Shown piece by piece: positions 34,135-45,547 of a DNA stretch of 64,000 bases. The notes below the pieces were generated by a model. The model saw only the letters and a program-made list of their open reading frames with translations. It did not search any database and was not told the DNA's origin. The stretch covers positions 248,001-312,000 of the forward strand of contig JAUKTV010000001.1 in NCBI GenBank assembly GCA_030549205.1, read 5' to 3'. The stretch is from Apiosordaria backusii (Eukaryota > Ascomycota > Sordariomycetes > Sordariales > Lasiosphaeriaceae). How positions within the stretch are numbered: position 1 is the stretch's first letter; the number at the start of each line of letters is the position of its first letter. The position numbers were made by a program, and so were the translations under genes.

Positions 34135-35255
34135 CTAACCCATCTCAGCCCTCCTCATTTGTACCACACCTCCCGGCACCGGACCACTATCCAGTTCTGT
34201 GGGCATCTCCCCTCCTATTTCCACCGGATATTTTGGTTGAGTGGCGCTCACCGGCCTTGCACCTGAATAAACGGGCGGCATCTTAGACTGAAGCTCTGAC
34301 GGGTAATACCCCCCTCCATTGACATGATGCCGGCCATGCACTTCTGCAAAGTGACGTGATTCACCATGTACCTCGGCCACCTCCGGCGCCTTCGAGGCTC
34401 TTCTTTTCTGTCTCCAGAAATACAAAAATACCAACAAAGCCGTGATCAACACAGCACAGGGGATGCCGATGCCCAGCCCTAACTTCAGATTGTTGGTCTC
34501 GTTGGAATTTCCGCCAGTAACTTCATCCGAAGGGGATGAGCCTGGGGACGCTTGCCGAGAATCCGCGGGTAGTGACGAGGTGTTTGTTGTTGTTGTTGAG
34601 GAAGTGGATGTAGACTCGGACGACACAGTGGAAGATGGTGTTGAGGGGGTGGGCACGGGAGCCGTCGTCCTGACCGTACCGGTGCCGCTCAATGGCGGGA
34701 AGCTCGTCGTCGCAGCTGTTGCTCGACTCGAGGCAATCTCACCCCGTTCGTTGAGAAAGGTTCCTTTGCCGTCCTGGCAGCATTGTGGATCATTGTTGCA
34801 GCAGAGGCTGCCGTCGCGACATTCGACTACACGTGGGAGGACCCCGTTGCTGGCTTCCGTTTCATCTGTGGGTGCGCCGTTGTGTTAAAAAGTGGTACTC
34901 GTTGGTTATCAGGTGTGCCAGGCGTTAACGTACTGTAAAGACAGATCTGTCCGCAGTTGTCATCCCATCCCCGGATGGCACAGGGTCCCCTCACCCACAG
35001 GCCCTCTGGGTCGTTTGGATTGTGGCATAGCCGGTTGGATAGACAAGTCGCCTTTCGGCCGCAGCACGAGTTGGATCCTGGACAGAGAGTGTTGTCTGTG
35101 TAGGCTTGTCCGGCGAAGCCGTAGCATGTTATTTGGGCGTCAACAACGGCAGGATAGGCGACGAGCAACAACAGCAGCGGCAGAATAAGCGCCGCAACCA
35201 CTGAAAACGAGAGATGCCGGCTAGCGCCACGAACTGGCGTGGTGGATAGCCTCAT
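34135..35255 (-). CDS. Single-pass membrane protein, Cys-rich extracellular domain
   Basis: Exons 35255-34934 and 34865-34135 join across a 68-bp intron (34866-34933, GTACGT...CACCCACAG) in phase 1, giving 350 residues. A hydrophobic signal peptide (about residues 18-40) ends at Ala-Gln-Ile-Thr-Cys. A Cys-rich domain follows (Cys-Cys-Gly-Arg-Lys, Cys-His-Asn-Pro, Cys-Gly-Gln-Ile-Cys, Cys-Cys-Asn-Asn, Cys-Cys-Gln-Asp). Then come a Ser/Thr-rich, likely O-glycosylated stalk, one transmembrane helix (about 240-262) and a cytoplasmic tail with Arg-Gln-Lys-Arg-Arg. This layout is that of fungal surface sensors of the WSC/MID2 style, though the Cys pattern is not WSC. Divergent from PUS1. Confidence 0.8.
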
Positions 35256-36187
35256 TATCGCAATGGGATTCTTGCCGCATTTGCGGACATATAGGTAAAA
35301 TCAGGACCAAAGTCGAAAGGAAAACTCCACAGTATAATCCTCCTGGAGCGGTCAGCATTATTAGGAGAAGGGCGGGAGGTTGATGAAACCTTCAAAGAAC
35401 CTGGATACTCCGTAGGCCATGGTGAGAATGTGGCACAGCACACGAGCAACAGGTCGGTTCTGCGGCTATAACGGCGAGCGCCTGTCTCACAGTGGACACA
35501 TCCAGCGGTTTCTTTAGACGCTGCGCCAGAGCTGAGCGGAAAGCGACCAGGGAAAGTATCGCCAAGGCTTGGACCCTGGCCACTGGGTATTCGATCGACA
35601 TTTTCGTGTTGCTCACGGCTCTCTTGGATTGGTTGGCTCGGATTTTGCCCATGTTTCTGCCAGTCACTGGTGAGGAATCAAGCAATTCCAAATTTATGTG
35701 GGAACCTGGAAGTTTTGCTCTATGCCCGCCCTGTCAGATTTTGACAGCTCGATCTACCGTACCAGACGAGACAAGGCGAGATCCCCCTGAGCGTCACGTC
35801 AAACTTTCCAAACGGCGATGTGATCACGGAGTTGATCGCCTTTTTCACAGGCGTTGGGGTAGCATGTGGAATTATTCTGAGGTAAAATTAAGCATAATTA
35901 TGGTGCGACAAGATCGTGGCCTCAGCCAACCCCCATTCAAAGCATTCAAAGTCGACCATTTGGGGCTTGCCAGAGAACCCTAACCCGTTCGTTCACAGTG
36001 AGGAACCCATGTCTTGGCATGCTCAGACAGCATTCGAGCTAACCTCAAAAGAGCTAGGCACGACCCCACCTTTCAGTTTCACCCCACCATGTTTTCTGCA
36101 AAGCATCCCCAAAAAATGTTGCTTGCACCTCCCACTCGCGAGCCTCTCGATTGTCATGAGATTGAGAGCCATCAGCCCATTGCAAAC
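35256..36187. promoter_or_regulatory. Divergent intergenic region
   Basis: Separates the minus-strand membrane protein gene from plus-strand PUS1. No convincing gene; frames here have no protein-like composition. Presumably holds both promoters; I see no clear TATA box. An alternative upstream PUS1 start (36089) lies inside it. Confidence 0.4.
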
Positions 36188-38173
36188 ATGGCATCCGACG
36201 AGATTCCTGCTGCCGCTGCAGGCCCCGATGCTCCTACCAACGCAACTCCTGCTCCTCAGGACTATAACGACCCCCAAAACAATGGCGACCGCGGCGACAA
36301 TCGCAATGGCAAGCGTGGTGGCAGAGGCCGCGAGAGAGGGAATGACAAGCCAGGCGGCCCAGGGAAGCGCAAGCACGGCGGCTTCGGAAGCGGAAAGTAT
36401 GTTTGATTTGAAAATAACCCTGTTCTCCCCTGGAGAGAAAACCCAATGCCGACTTCTAACCCAGGCGACAGAGGCCCAGTCCCCGACAAGCGCGAACAGG
36501 TTCGGAATAACCGCGACACCAAACGCCGCAAGGTGATCGACGAGGAAGTCGGCGGCAAGAGCTTCATGAGCATCGAATTTACCCCCGAAGAGATCAAAGC
36601 CGAAGATCGCCGACCGAAGCGCAAGGTGGCCGTGCTGATTGGCTACGCCGGTACTGGCTACCATGGCATTCAGATCAACCACAAGGACAAGACGATCGAG
36701 GGCGACATCTTCGCAGCCTTTGTCGCCGCCGGTGCCATTTCCAAGGCCAATGCCGACGACCCCAAGAAATCCAGCCTGGTCCGTTGCGCGCGAACCGACA
36801 AGGGCGTGCACGCCGCCGGCAACGTCTTGTCTCTCAAGCTAATTGTCGAGGACGAGGACATTGTCGACAAGATCAACTCTCACCTCCCCGAACAGATCAG
36901 AATATGGGGCATTCAGCGCACAGTCAACGCTTTCAGCTGCTATCAGTCTTGCGATTCAAGATGGTACGAGTATCTCATGCCCAGTTATTCTCTATTGCCA
37001 CCCCAGCCACAGAGCTTCCTCGGAAAGAAGATCACCGAGTCGGCCAAGGAGAAGGGTGTGTTGGAAGAGCATCTGGAGCGTCTGGATGATGTCAAGGGAT
37101 TCTGGGAGGAGGTGGAGAAGAACGATATCGAGCCTATCCTTGCCAAGCTGAGCCCCGAGGTCAGGGCCGAGGTCTTGCGCAAACTTCAAGACAGCACTGA
37201 CAAGGAACTGGCCGAGGAGGGACAACCAGCGAAAAACGGCCAGGAGGATGGCAGCAAAGAAGTAAGCGCAGACAAGGATGTCGAAATGTCAGATGTTGCC
37301 CAGGACCAGCCCGAGAAACCCGCCGAAGAGGCCGAGCCAACCGAGGACACGCCAAAGGAATCAAAGCCTGAGAAGGAACTGGGCCCCGTCGATGCCGCTG
37401 TCCGAGATATCAAGGCCGCCTACGTCGCAGCGAAGAGAAGATACAGAATCACGCCGGCACGGATTGAAAGGTTGCAACAAGCGCTGAATCGCTACCTTGG
37501 CACGCGTAACTATCACAACTACACGGTCATGAAGTCCTACAAGGATGCCTCTGCCAAGCGCCACATCAGATCCTTCGAGGCCAACGCCAAACCCATCCAA
37601 ATCGGCGACACCGAGTGGCTATCTCTCAAGGTTCACGGCCAAAGTTTCATGATGCATCAGATCCGCAAGATGGTTGCCATGGCCGTTATGGTGGTCCGCT
37701 GTGGCGCCCCACTCGATCTCATCACGGAGAGTTACGGCCCCCGAAGAATTAGTATTCCCAAGGCGCCCGGCCTTGGCCTCATGTTGGAACGTCCCATGTT
37801 TACAGAGTACAACAAGAGGGCGGCTGGGTTCGGCAAAGAGCCGATCGACTTTGCCGAGTACGAGGAACAGATCACCAGGTTCAAGGACGAGCACATCTAC
37901 CGGAGGATGTTTGAGGTGGAGGAGAAGGAAAACTCGTGAGTGCTCATGTTACGCGACGAGCGCATGATGTATGAGGTTGCTGACAATTAGCATTGCAGGT
38001 TCCACTTGTTCTTCAACCAGGTCGACAACTTCCGGACAGATTATTTCCTCTGGGTCACGGCTGGAGGTGTGGACGCTTCTCATGAGCGGTCTGATCGGAC
38101 GGAGAGGGTGCCCAAAGCGTTGGAGGCTGAGCTTGGCGATGAGGCCGATGGTGTGGTGGAGGATGGAACGTAG
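36188..38173 (+). CDS. PUS1: tRNA pseudouridine synthase Pus1
   Basis: Converts uridines in tRNA (and some snRNA and mRNA) to pseudouridine; nuclear in fungi. Exons 36188-36396, 36472-37935 and 37999-38173 are joined by a 75-bp intron (GTATGT...TTCTAAC...GACAG) and a 63-bp intron (GTGAGT...TTGCAG), giving 615 residues. The TruA-family catalytic motif Ala-Arg-Thr-Asp-Lys-Gly-Val-His-Ala puts the catalytic Asp at about 179. Gly-Tyr-Xaa-Gly-Thr-Gly-Tyr-His-Gly lies upstream, and the conserved Phe-Met-X-His-Gln-Ile-Arg-Lys-Met follows later. The end (Phe-Phe-Asn-Gln-Val-Asp...Thr-Asp-Tyr-Phe-Leu) also fits. A Lys/Glu-rich insert sits between the domains. Nearer AGs shift the frame, so acceptor 36471 was chosen. 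ATG 36089 would add 33 residues. Confidence 0.92.
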
Positions 38174-38551
38174 GTGCCAATCGGCTGGGTGTAGAAGACC
38201 AGCGTTCTGACAGAAGAGTTATGCGAAGCATGCGAAGCTTTGCTGGTGTTTGAGCTTGCTTTTTACTTTGGTTTGGCAGACTCCAGTCGTTGCCTAAATA
38301 CAACGTAAGCTGCCGGCGCCACTGGCCATCCGATTGGACGGGATTGTGAATTGTCTGCATATATACATACATCCTATTGACAAACAGTTACATGTAGTGT
38401 TTGCTTTCAAAACAGGGTCAACGAGTAGGTACAAACTGGGCTTTTTGAACTCGCCAGTCTTCCTCATCCTACCGTCAAAGCGCGTCCATCATTCAACTCA
38501 GGCATATTCTATCCACACATCGTTCTCAGGCATTACACTCCCGTCCCCGAA

Positions 38552-39637
38552 ATGTCGCTCAGCAAACGGAAAGTCACTACATTTGATGGTGTCCGCAGGA
38601 AGCTGGACCGATACTGCCAGTTGGCCGACAAAATGCGCGAGTACAGGCTCACACAGGACGAATTGACTTTAATGTGCCGGGAACGGACAAGTTACTGTTC
38701 ACTCGGACAGGTTTTTCGACAGAGATTGCTTGTCCTCTTGCAGATGGAACGAGAGGAGGCAGATGCGTGGAGGAGAACTATCGCTAGTCAGTTCCCGGAG
38801 TGGTTTGACCTTCCCGGCAAGCAGGAAGACCAGTTTTTCATGAAGGATTGGGAGATACTGAGAGAGTTGGGGTGGGTTGGGGGCCCATCGAGTTGTCCTA
38901 AACCCCTGCTATGAAGGAAAGACAAAGCGAAAACGCCATCTTTCCAGACACGCAGCTTGCGCAGCTTAAACTAATAGAGAACCTGGTCAAGTCTCTCATC
39001 GATGAAAAGCTGAAGCGGGAGAAGGAAACGCCAGGTAGACGCAGCTATGTCGACGCCGCTGTGCAGACAAATAATGGACCTTGGGACGGTCCAGCAAGAT
39101 CCACGCCTTTCATCGCCCAGCCGCCCGTCCATATGGCATCCAAAACGGCCCCTAGGCCATTCCAAAGTTACACAAAAATACCGCGAGAAATACAGGTTCC
39201 CGTCACGCAGAGCCCAAGGAGTGTTGAGAAACCATCGCCTTCGAAAGTCGCTCCTGTGAGTCGGTTCCAGCTGTCATGGTTTCCGAGTTGTGCGCCTAAT
39301 CAGTTATTGATGTCCCTGTTTCCATCAGCTCTTTACACAAACAAGCACCTTTTCGCCTGTCCCAGCTGCTCAGCAATACCCAGCGGCGCCAATGGCCCAA
39401 ACCGAAGGCGTGACAATCAAGAGGCCACCCAAGCGTCAGCGTCAGAGCTATTCACACTCGTCATCATCCTCATCAGCATACGAGCCAGACTCTGCGTCAT
39501 TTGCACTGGCATCATCTTTGTCATCGCTAGCGGACGACGCTCTTTCGTTCCTGGAAGAGGTCTCGGTTATAGCCACAGAGTCAGACATCGATCAGCAGCA
39601 GGATCACCAAGAGAGCGAAGATGAGGAGGGTGAGTAG
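38552..39637 (+). CDS. Uncharacterised protein with Ser-rich acidic C-terminus
   Basis: Best model: exons 38552-38871, 38922-39255 and 39329-39637, 320 residues, with introns of 50 bp (GTGGGT...CCTAAAC...GAAAG) and 73 bp (GTGAGT...CATCAG). An alternative first intron, 38876-38916, is also in frame but only 41 bp. The first exon is helical (Arg-Arg-Lys-Leu-Asp-Arg-Tyr, Leu-Thr-Gln-Asp-Glu-Leu). The second has an amphipathic helix (Leu-Ala-Gln-Leu-Lys-Leu-Ile-Glu-Asn-Leu-Val-Lys-Ser-Leu). The last has a basic patch (Lys-Arg-Pro-Pro-Lys-Arg-Gln-Arg), possibly a nuclear signal, then Ser runs and an acidic end. Convergent with MED22. Family unknown. Confidence 0.6.
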
Positions 39638-39931
39638 TGGCGATGACGGAGGACGCATCAACACGGGGAAGGGTACGTCGAGTCACTCTTCGTACCGACC
39701 TGGGAGGATCGGAGTTCACGGCAGCGACCTTCATTCAGCTCGGAGCTTTGAGGATTTGATATTCACTTTGATGCCCATTCATGCTTCGCGTAGGTGGTAA
39801 TTAGGTAGAATTGATATGATAGCAAATCTCATTCTTTTTTTGCCCTCTCCATGAACTCCAAACGCCTCATGCCATGAAAATCAAATGAACCTAAAAGCAT
39901 ACCGGCTCGGGGATATCCAACCAGCAGCAGC

Positions 39932-40675
39932 TCACTGCGGCCCAGGCACCTGGGCTCTCCCTGGATGACCTTCAAGGCCCCCCCTTTGATAGCTCATTGG
40001 CGACTGCCCATCCCCGGCGCCAATCTGAGCTTGTCTCTGCTCATTCTTCAACGAATTGACCCCGCTGAAGACGCCCTCGGCGTTCTGCTTGATGCCCTCT
40101 CTGGCTTCCTCATCCCCGGCGCCGGGCTTGGTAAGCGAGCCAATGATCCAGAGCTCGCGCAGCTTGCGGGTGAGAGACAGCAAGTCCTCGGTGGCAGTGA
40201 TCTGTTTGATAGATAGTTAGTAATTGTCAAAGGATGGGCAATGGGGGGTTTGATAAGCACATACGAAACCCAGCATGGCATTCTCCATCGCGAGGCTGTT
40301 GATAGCGGCCGAGGAGTTGGAAGCGTTGGCGGGGATGGGCTCGGTGCCCGTGTTGATCAGGTCGCGGTAGTAAGTCATGAGGTCGGCCATGAGCTTGTTT
40401 TTGCGCTCTAAGAGTAAGTAGCCGGTGTTAGTTCGCAGGACGGGATTGGTATTGGGTGGGGGGAAATGAACAGAGTCAAAGATAGCCAAGGGGTCTCCAG
40501 AGAAATCAGAGGAATTACACTGATCACAGGGATCTGGGGGATTAGGGGGATTAGATGGATTAGAAGATCCAGGTGTATATGAATGGTCAGAGGGATCTGA
40601 AGGAGTAGAGGGATCAGAAGAATCAAGGGAATTCTCACCAAGAAGGTTATGAGCTGTGTCAGCGTCGCGATTCAT
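39932..40675 (-). CDS. MED22: Mediator complex subunit 22
   Basis: Head-module subunit of Mediator, which links activators to RNA polymerase II. Exons 40675-40639, 40407-40265 and 40201-39932. The first intron (40408-40638, 231 bp, GTGAGA...GAACTAAC...CTCTTAG) is a stop-free multiple of three; leaving it in would insert 77 Ser/Pro/Asp residues. The second (40202-40264, 63 bp, GTATGT...ACTAAC...AACAG) is ordinary. The spliced product is 149 residues, the usual size for fungal Med22. Its core matches the family: Asn-Lys-Leu-Met-Ala-Asp-Leu near the start, then Met-Glu-Asn-Ala, and Ala-Thr-Glu-Asp-Leu-Leu-Ser-Leu-Thr-Arg-Lys-Leu-Arg-Glu-Leu-Trp. The tail is Gln/Gly-rich. Divergent from the metal ATPase gene. 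Confidence 0.75.
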
Positions 40676-41266
40676 CTTGAAAGATTTGATGATGATGATG
40701 GAGATACTAGGGGCGGGATTGAGAGGGTTCGTGAGGGCTTTTTAAATCGTTTATTTGCCGGCGTCAGACTCTGACTGTGTTTCTGGACAAGTTTGTTGGT
40801 ATTTATGAGTCGCAGGTTGTTGGTGATGATGAATTGTTGATTCACTTCACTTGATTGAGTGCAGTGGAATGACAGCGTGGTGGAGACTGTGTGATGAGTG
40901 GTGTGGTCTGTGCCAAAGCGCACTGAGCACAGAGAGACCTTGGCATCATAATTATTATATCGGTATCGGCCCCACTCCTATTGTTATTCCCACGACAATC
41001 CATCTCAGGAGCACCATGATAACCAGGCAGAGCTATCTTCTTGGGCTTCCTGGAGCAGAGATGGATGTCAAGATAAGGATCTATCTCATATTGGATGAAG
41101 AAGAGCCATGGTAGGCGGCCGACTGCGGAACGCGTGCCGAGGATGCTTCCGTGCAGCGTAACCAAGCCCCCTGTGATTGGCAGAACGGGCCAGCAAGCGC
41201 TTGACCACCCCGCTCACGACCTGGAGTTTCTGAACGGCGGTCATTCAGTCACGACACCAGAACACA
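40676..41266. promoter_or_regulatory. Shared promoter region of MED22 and the metal ATPase
   Basis: 591 bp between divergent start codons. No gene visible. No motif can be assigned to a known metal-responsive factor with confidence. Confidence 0.4.
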
Positions 41267-44200
41267 ATGGGCTGCTGCTCAGGTTGCCCGCCGGCGCCTG
41301 CTCCGGACTCTGCCGAGGAGCAGATGGTTGATAAGGAAAGAGGTGACGGCGATTGCCTTCTGAAGCAAGACAGCATCACAGGACCCATCAGAAAAGACAC
41401 GACTGAGGAGCCTGACTGCTGCAAGGGTAAATCATCCCCTTGCTGTGATACATCTTGCTTGGACCGTCTGGCCCTACGCGCGTGCCAGGACGAGCGCCAA
41501 CAAGGCATCGGGAAAGGTAAGTACCTAACGAGAGTGATGACCACCATTCGGGTGTTCAGCTAATAAACTGCCTCTAGCTCACCGCCGTCGCTCAAGCTCG
41601 TCATGTCGTGGACGCAAGAGCAAGGAACCCTGCAGCTACCACACACGCAAGACCAGAGACTCGTACGCGGCTACACTTGAGGCTCTTGGCTGTATCTGTC
41701 GCGCCCTTCTGGCTCTTGGGCAAGAGTCATGCTGCGTTTCCAGGTCACCTTTGGCCTCTTCAGCTTCAGTGTCAATCAATGACGGCTGTGCCAAGTCCTG
41801 CTGCTCACCGGGGGCTGCTGCTCGCCCAAGACTACCTGACTCCTCTCCCAAAGTGTCAGATAAGAGAAAGAATGGCTGTTCAGGCGGTTGCTGTGGGGAG
41901 ACAACCACTCGCCCATCATCTCAAGGTAGCTGCTGCCGAGCTCCCCCCAAGAGCATGGAAAAGGTCGATACATGCTGTCCTGATCGTTGCTGTGAGACGA
42001 AACCACGCCCGACACAACCGGGCACATCTCGCCCAATCCAAGAGCAGCTCGGTTCTGGCTGCCAAAATTCTTGTTGCGACCAAAGTCAGCCAGTAGCATC
42101 AAGGATCGTGCAACGCCAGGCGCCTTCATGCTGCTCTCCAGGCACCTCCTGCGGTTCCGAAAGCCTCGGCCCTGTAACGGCATGCGCGGCAGAAAATGCA
42201 AATTGTTGTGGCAAGGAGCCTCCCCCTGATTCAATGACTTCGGACCTTGAGCAGGGCTTGTCTAGCAGCGAGCACATCGTACTCAGTATCACAGGCATGA
42301 CCTGCACTGGTTGTGAAACAAAGCTCCATCGCACGCTCGGCACGCTTGCTGGCATCAAGAATCTCAAAACCAGTCTGGTGCTTTCCCGAGCCGAATTCGA
42401 TCTCGAGAATGGCTCTCTGGCCGATGTAACGAAACATGTCGAGAGGACTACCGAGTTCAAGTGCCAAAGGGTCAAAAAAGGGGCTTCGGTTGATGCCATC
42501 GTGTCAGGCGGTGCAGCCAGACTGACCGGGGAGCAGTGGCCAAAGGGTGTGACAGATATTGCCCTTATCAACGACACGACTGTCAATATATCGTATGACC
42601 CACAGCTTGTCGGTGCGCGGGATCTCGTTGAGAGAGGATGGGATGTGCCTCTCCACCTCGCCCCCCTCGACCGGATGCCACACTGGCAGCCGGGAGCAAG
42701 CATGTCAAGCATATCGGTCTTATGATGCTGCTATCCATCATCCTCACCATTCCTGTTTTGGTTCTTGCTTGGGCACCGCTCCATGGAAACGAGATTGCAT
42801 ACGAATCGGCTGCCCTTGCCTTGGCTACTTTAGTCCAGGTTCTTGTAGCCGGACCTTTTTATCCCAAGGCGCTCAAGGCCCTTGTGTTCTCCCGCGTCAT
42901 TGAGATGGATCTACTCATTGTCCTTAGCACAAGCGCGGCTTACATATTCTCCGTGGTGTCGTTTGCATGTCTCGTAGCAGGACAACCACTTTCAACTGGT
43001 AGTTTCTTCGAGACAAGCACTCTGCTCGTCACCCTTATCATGGTCGGTCGCTATGTCGCGGCCTTGGCTCGTCAAAAAGCCGTGGAATCCATCTCTATTC
43101 GCTCTCTACAAGTCAATACTGCGATCCTTGTTCACGCAAACGGAGACAATGGCAAGGAAATTGACGCTAGACTGCTTCAGTTGGGTGACACGTTCAGAGT
43201 CATGCCCGAGTCAAGGATTCCAACAGATGGTATCGTCATTTCGGGAACATCCGAGGTTGATGAGTCCATGATCACGGGAGAATCCAGGCCAGCTGAAAAG
43301 TCCAAGGGTGCGGTGGTGATTGCTGGAACGATCAACGGGTCATCTACTTTGCTCGTTCGCGTCACCCGTATTCCTGGAGACAATACGATTGACACCATCG
43401 CCGCCATGGTTGACCAAGCTAAACTCTCCAAGCCTAAGATGCAACATCTCGCTGACCGTGTGGCCAGCTGCTTCGTCCCTGTGATTACCGTTCTTATGGC
43501 CATTACTTTTATCACTTGGATCGCGGTTGGCATCAGAGTACGCGGTGAGCCAGCAAGGGAAGCGGCCATTGAGGCGGTGACATACGCTATTACGGTCTTG
43601 ATAGTTTGCTGTCCTTGTGCCATTGGCTTGGCGGTTCCCATGGTCATTGTGATTGCTACTGGTGTCGGGGCTGAACATGGTGTCATTTTCAAGTCGGCTG
43701 AGAGCATTGAGGTGGCGTACAAGGCAAACCATGTCATTCTTGACAAGACTGGGACGCTGACTGAAGGCGCGCTATCTGTTGTCCACTACGAACAAATTGA
43801 TGATGAGCCGGCCAACATGTCGCTTCTTCTGGAGCTGGTGGAGGACATCAAACACCCCGTGTCTGTTGCTGTTGCCGCTTTCTTGAAGGATAAGGGGATT
43901 GTAACCTCTTCTAAAGTCAATGACATCAAATCTTTGCCAGGAAAAGGAGTGCAAGGTTTCACCTCGACTGGCCAAATCCTTCGAGCAGGAAACTCTCGAT
44001 GGCTCGATGTCAAGTCCGAGCCTTGCATTCAGCGTCTTCAGGCAGCTGGCCACACAGTCATTTGCTTTGAGATTGACAACACACTAGCGGCAGTGTTTGG
44101 GCTTCAAGACACGCTACGACAAGAAACGTTGACGACGGTTCAGGCCTTACAAGACCGCAATATATCGGTTCACGTTCTTTCAGGCGATGACGATGGTGCT

Positions 44201-44686
44201 GTTCGAGTCGTCACCGAGCACCTTGGAATCCCCAACTCGAATGTCCGCTCGCGTTGTACACCAGCAGATAAGCAGTTATATGTTCAAGACATCCTCTCAA
44301 CTTCGCCGAAATCAGTTGTGATTTTCTGCGGTGACGGCACCAATGACGCAGTAGCCCTGGCACAGGCCACAGTGGGTATCGTCATCAACCGGTCTTCAGA
44401 CTCGGCAGCAGAGGTGGCCAAATCTGCTGCGGATATTGTGCTAATGCGCCCTGACCTGCAAGGCATCCTGACAGTCATTGATCTCAGCCGCAAGTCAGTG
44501 CATCGTATCATCTTCAACTTTTGCTGGAGTTTCGTCTACAATCTTTTTGCCGTTCTGCTGGCTGCGGGTGCATTTGTTTCGCTCAACAATGCGAGAATTC
44601 CACCACAGTTTGCTGGCCTGGGGGAGCTTGTTAGTGTGTTGCCTGTGATTTTGGCGGCTGTGTTGCTGAGGTGGGCCAAAGTTTAG
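41267..44686 (+). CDS. Cys-rich P1B-type copper/cadmium ATPase (CrpA/Pca1-like), frameshifted
   Basis: Pumps soft metal ions, probably Cu(I) or Cd(II), out of the cytosol. Exons 41267-41516 and 41578-44686, intron 61 bp (GTAAGT...CTCTAG). The N-terminus has Cys-Cys clusters (starting Met-Gly-Cys-Cys-Ser-Gly-Cys), then a heavy-metal domain with Gly-Met-Thr-Cys-Thr-Gly-Cys at about 320. The ATPase half has Thr-Gly-Glu-Ser (about 649), Cys-Pro-Cys (about 761), Asp-Lys-Thr-Gly (phosphorylation site, about 805), His-Pro, and Gly-Asp-Gly-Thr-Asn-Asp (about 1001). At 42661-42666, six Cs stand where the family alignment suggests seven, moving the frame just before the first membrane segment. Restoring one base gives a length divisible by three (1119 residues). 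No intron fits. Sequence error or a new pseudogene. Confidence 0.85.
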
Positions 44687-44918
44687 TCGGCAGCTTGAAA
44701 GAAAGAGACTCGGTTCTTATTATCTACCTACCTAACTAGGTACTTGTACATGGTATGAGAATAGAATGATGAACCAGCCTACCTGATTAAGGATTATAAC
44801 CAGTCCATACTTCACAAACGCTTTCCGCTGCGTGTACTGCAGGAACAACTTGACACACTGCTAACATGAGATACCTAGGTAGTCGGTCTCTAAAAACTTT
44901 TCTGTCTCGTCCGAACAT

Positions 44919-45002
44919 GGTTAGCCCAAAATCAGGCTCGCTTCACCTTCGGCTCACCCTCGGCTCACCTTTAGCTCACCACCGCTCACCCTACACTCGC
45001 CA
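44919..45002 (+). repeat. Cluster of GCTCACC-type repeats upstream of the recombinase
   Basis: (G)CTCACC recurs at about 44955, 44966, 44978 and 44988, with degenerate neighbours (CTTCACC, ACTCGCC), at 10-12 bp spacing. It lies between the ATPase gene end and the recombinase, where the 5' edge of a mobile element would be expected. No clear target-site duplication was found. Confidence 0.5.
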
Positions 45003-45131
45003 TTCTCCAAAAACGACAACTTTACGCGATGCCCTCATATCCAAGTTTGGAGCCTCCCTCTCGAAAATGGGCCCGGATGGGGAGGGTCCCATTTTTGACC
45101 CCCCAACAACTCCTCCACCAAAACGGGGACC

Positions 45132-45370
45132 AAGAAATGGGCTCGCCAGCGTATTTGCTCTCCGTTTTAGGGGACTCTGGGTCGTGGTAGCCATTTTGAC
45201 ATGATAAAATCCGTCACTCCCTACCTGCCTACTGCGCGACTTTTCTTCTCAAGAAATGGGCTCGCCAGCGTATTTGCTCTCCGTTTTAAGGGACTCGGGG
45301 TCGTGGTAGCCATTTTGACACGATAAAATCCGTCACTCCCTACCTGCCTACTGCGCGACTTTCTTCTTCC
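45132..45370 (+). repeat. 119-bp tandem duplicate in the recombinase promoter
   Basis: Units start at 45132 and 45251 with AAGAAATGGGCTCGCCAGCG and end near TGCCTACTGCGCGACTTT. They differ at only a few positions. About 180 bp separate the array from the recombinase start codon; a possible TATA-like TACATAAAG sits near 45380. Confidence 0.8.
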
Positions 45371-45547
45371 AGTTCTGGCTACATAAAGAGGCCATTCCAT
45401 CCGTCTTACCACCTACCGCACGACTCTTCTCTCTCATCCCCAGTGTCCTTGCTACCCCGTTTATCACTGCCACAAAACCTTTCTTTGCACACTTCATCGT
45501 TATCGGCCTCACATTTTCGCCTAACTAGCTCTCTACTGTCTTCTACA

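Noticed and set aside
34442..34888. Plus-strand 148-aa frame
   Set aside because: Complement of the Ser/Thr-rich stalk of the membrane protein.
36397..36464. PUS1 first intron ending at the nearest AG (CCCAG)
   Set aside because: It shifts the reading frame; the next AG (36471) keeps it.
36023..36811. Minus-strand 262-aa frame over PUS1
   Set aside because: Antisense shadow; PUS1 motifs are on the plus strand.
41608..42096. Open frames overlapping the metal ATPase exon (also 42086-42712 minus)
   Set aside because: They are shadows of a Cys-rich coding exon; the ATPase frame has all family motifs.
42645..42689. An intron to explain the ATPase frame change (GTGCCT...GGCAG)
   Set aside because: The donor is poor, there is no branch point, and the phase does not restore the downstream frame.
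45132..45370. Tandem 119-bp repeat as element terminal repeat
   Set aside because: Both copies are on the same side and next to each other, and no copy was seen at the far end, so it is a promoter duplication rather than a terminal repeat.
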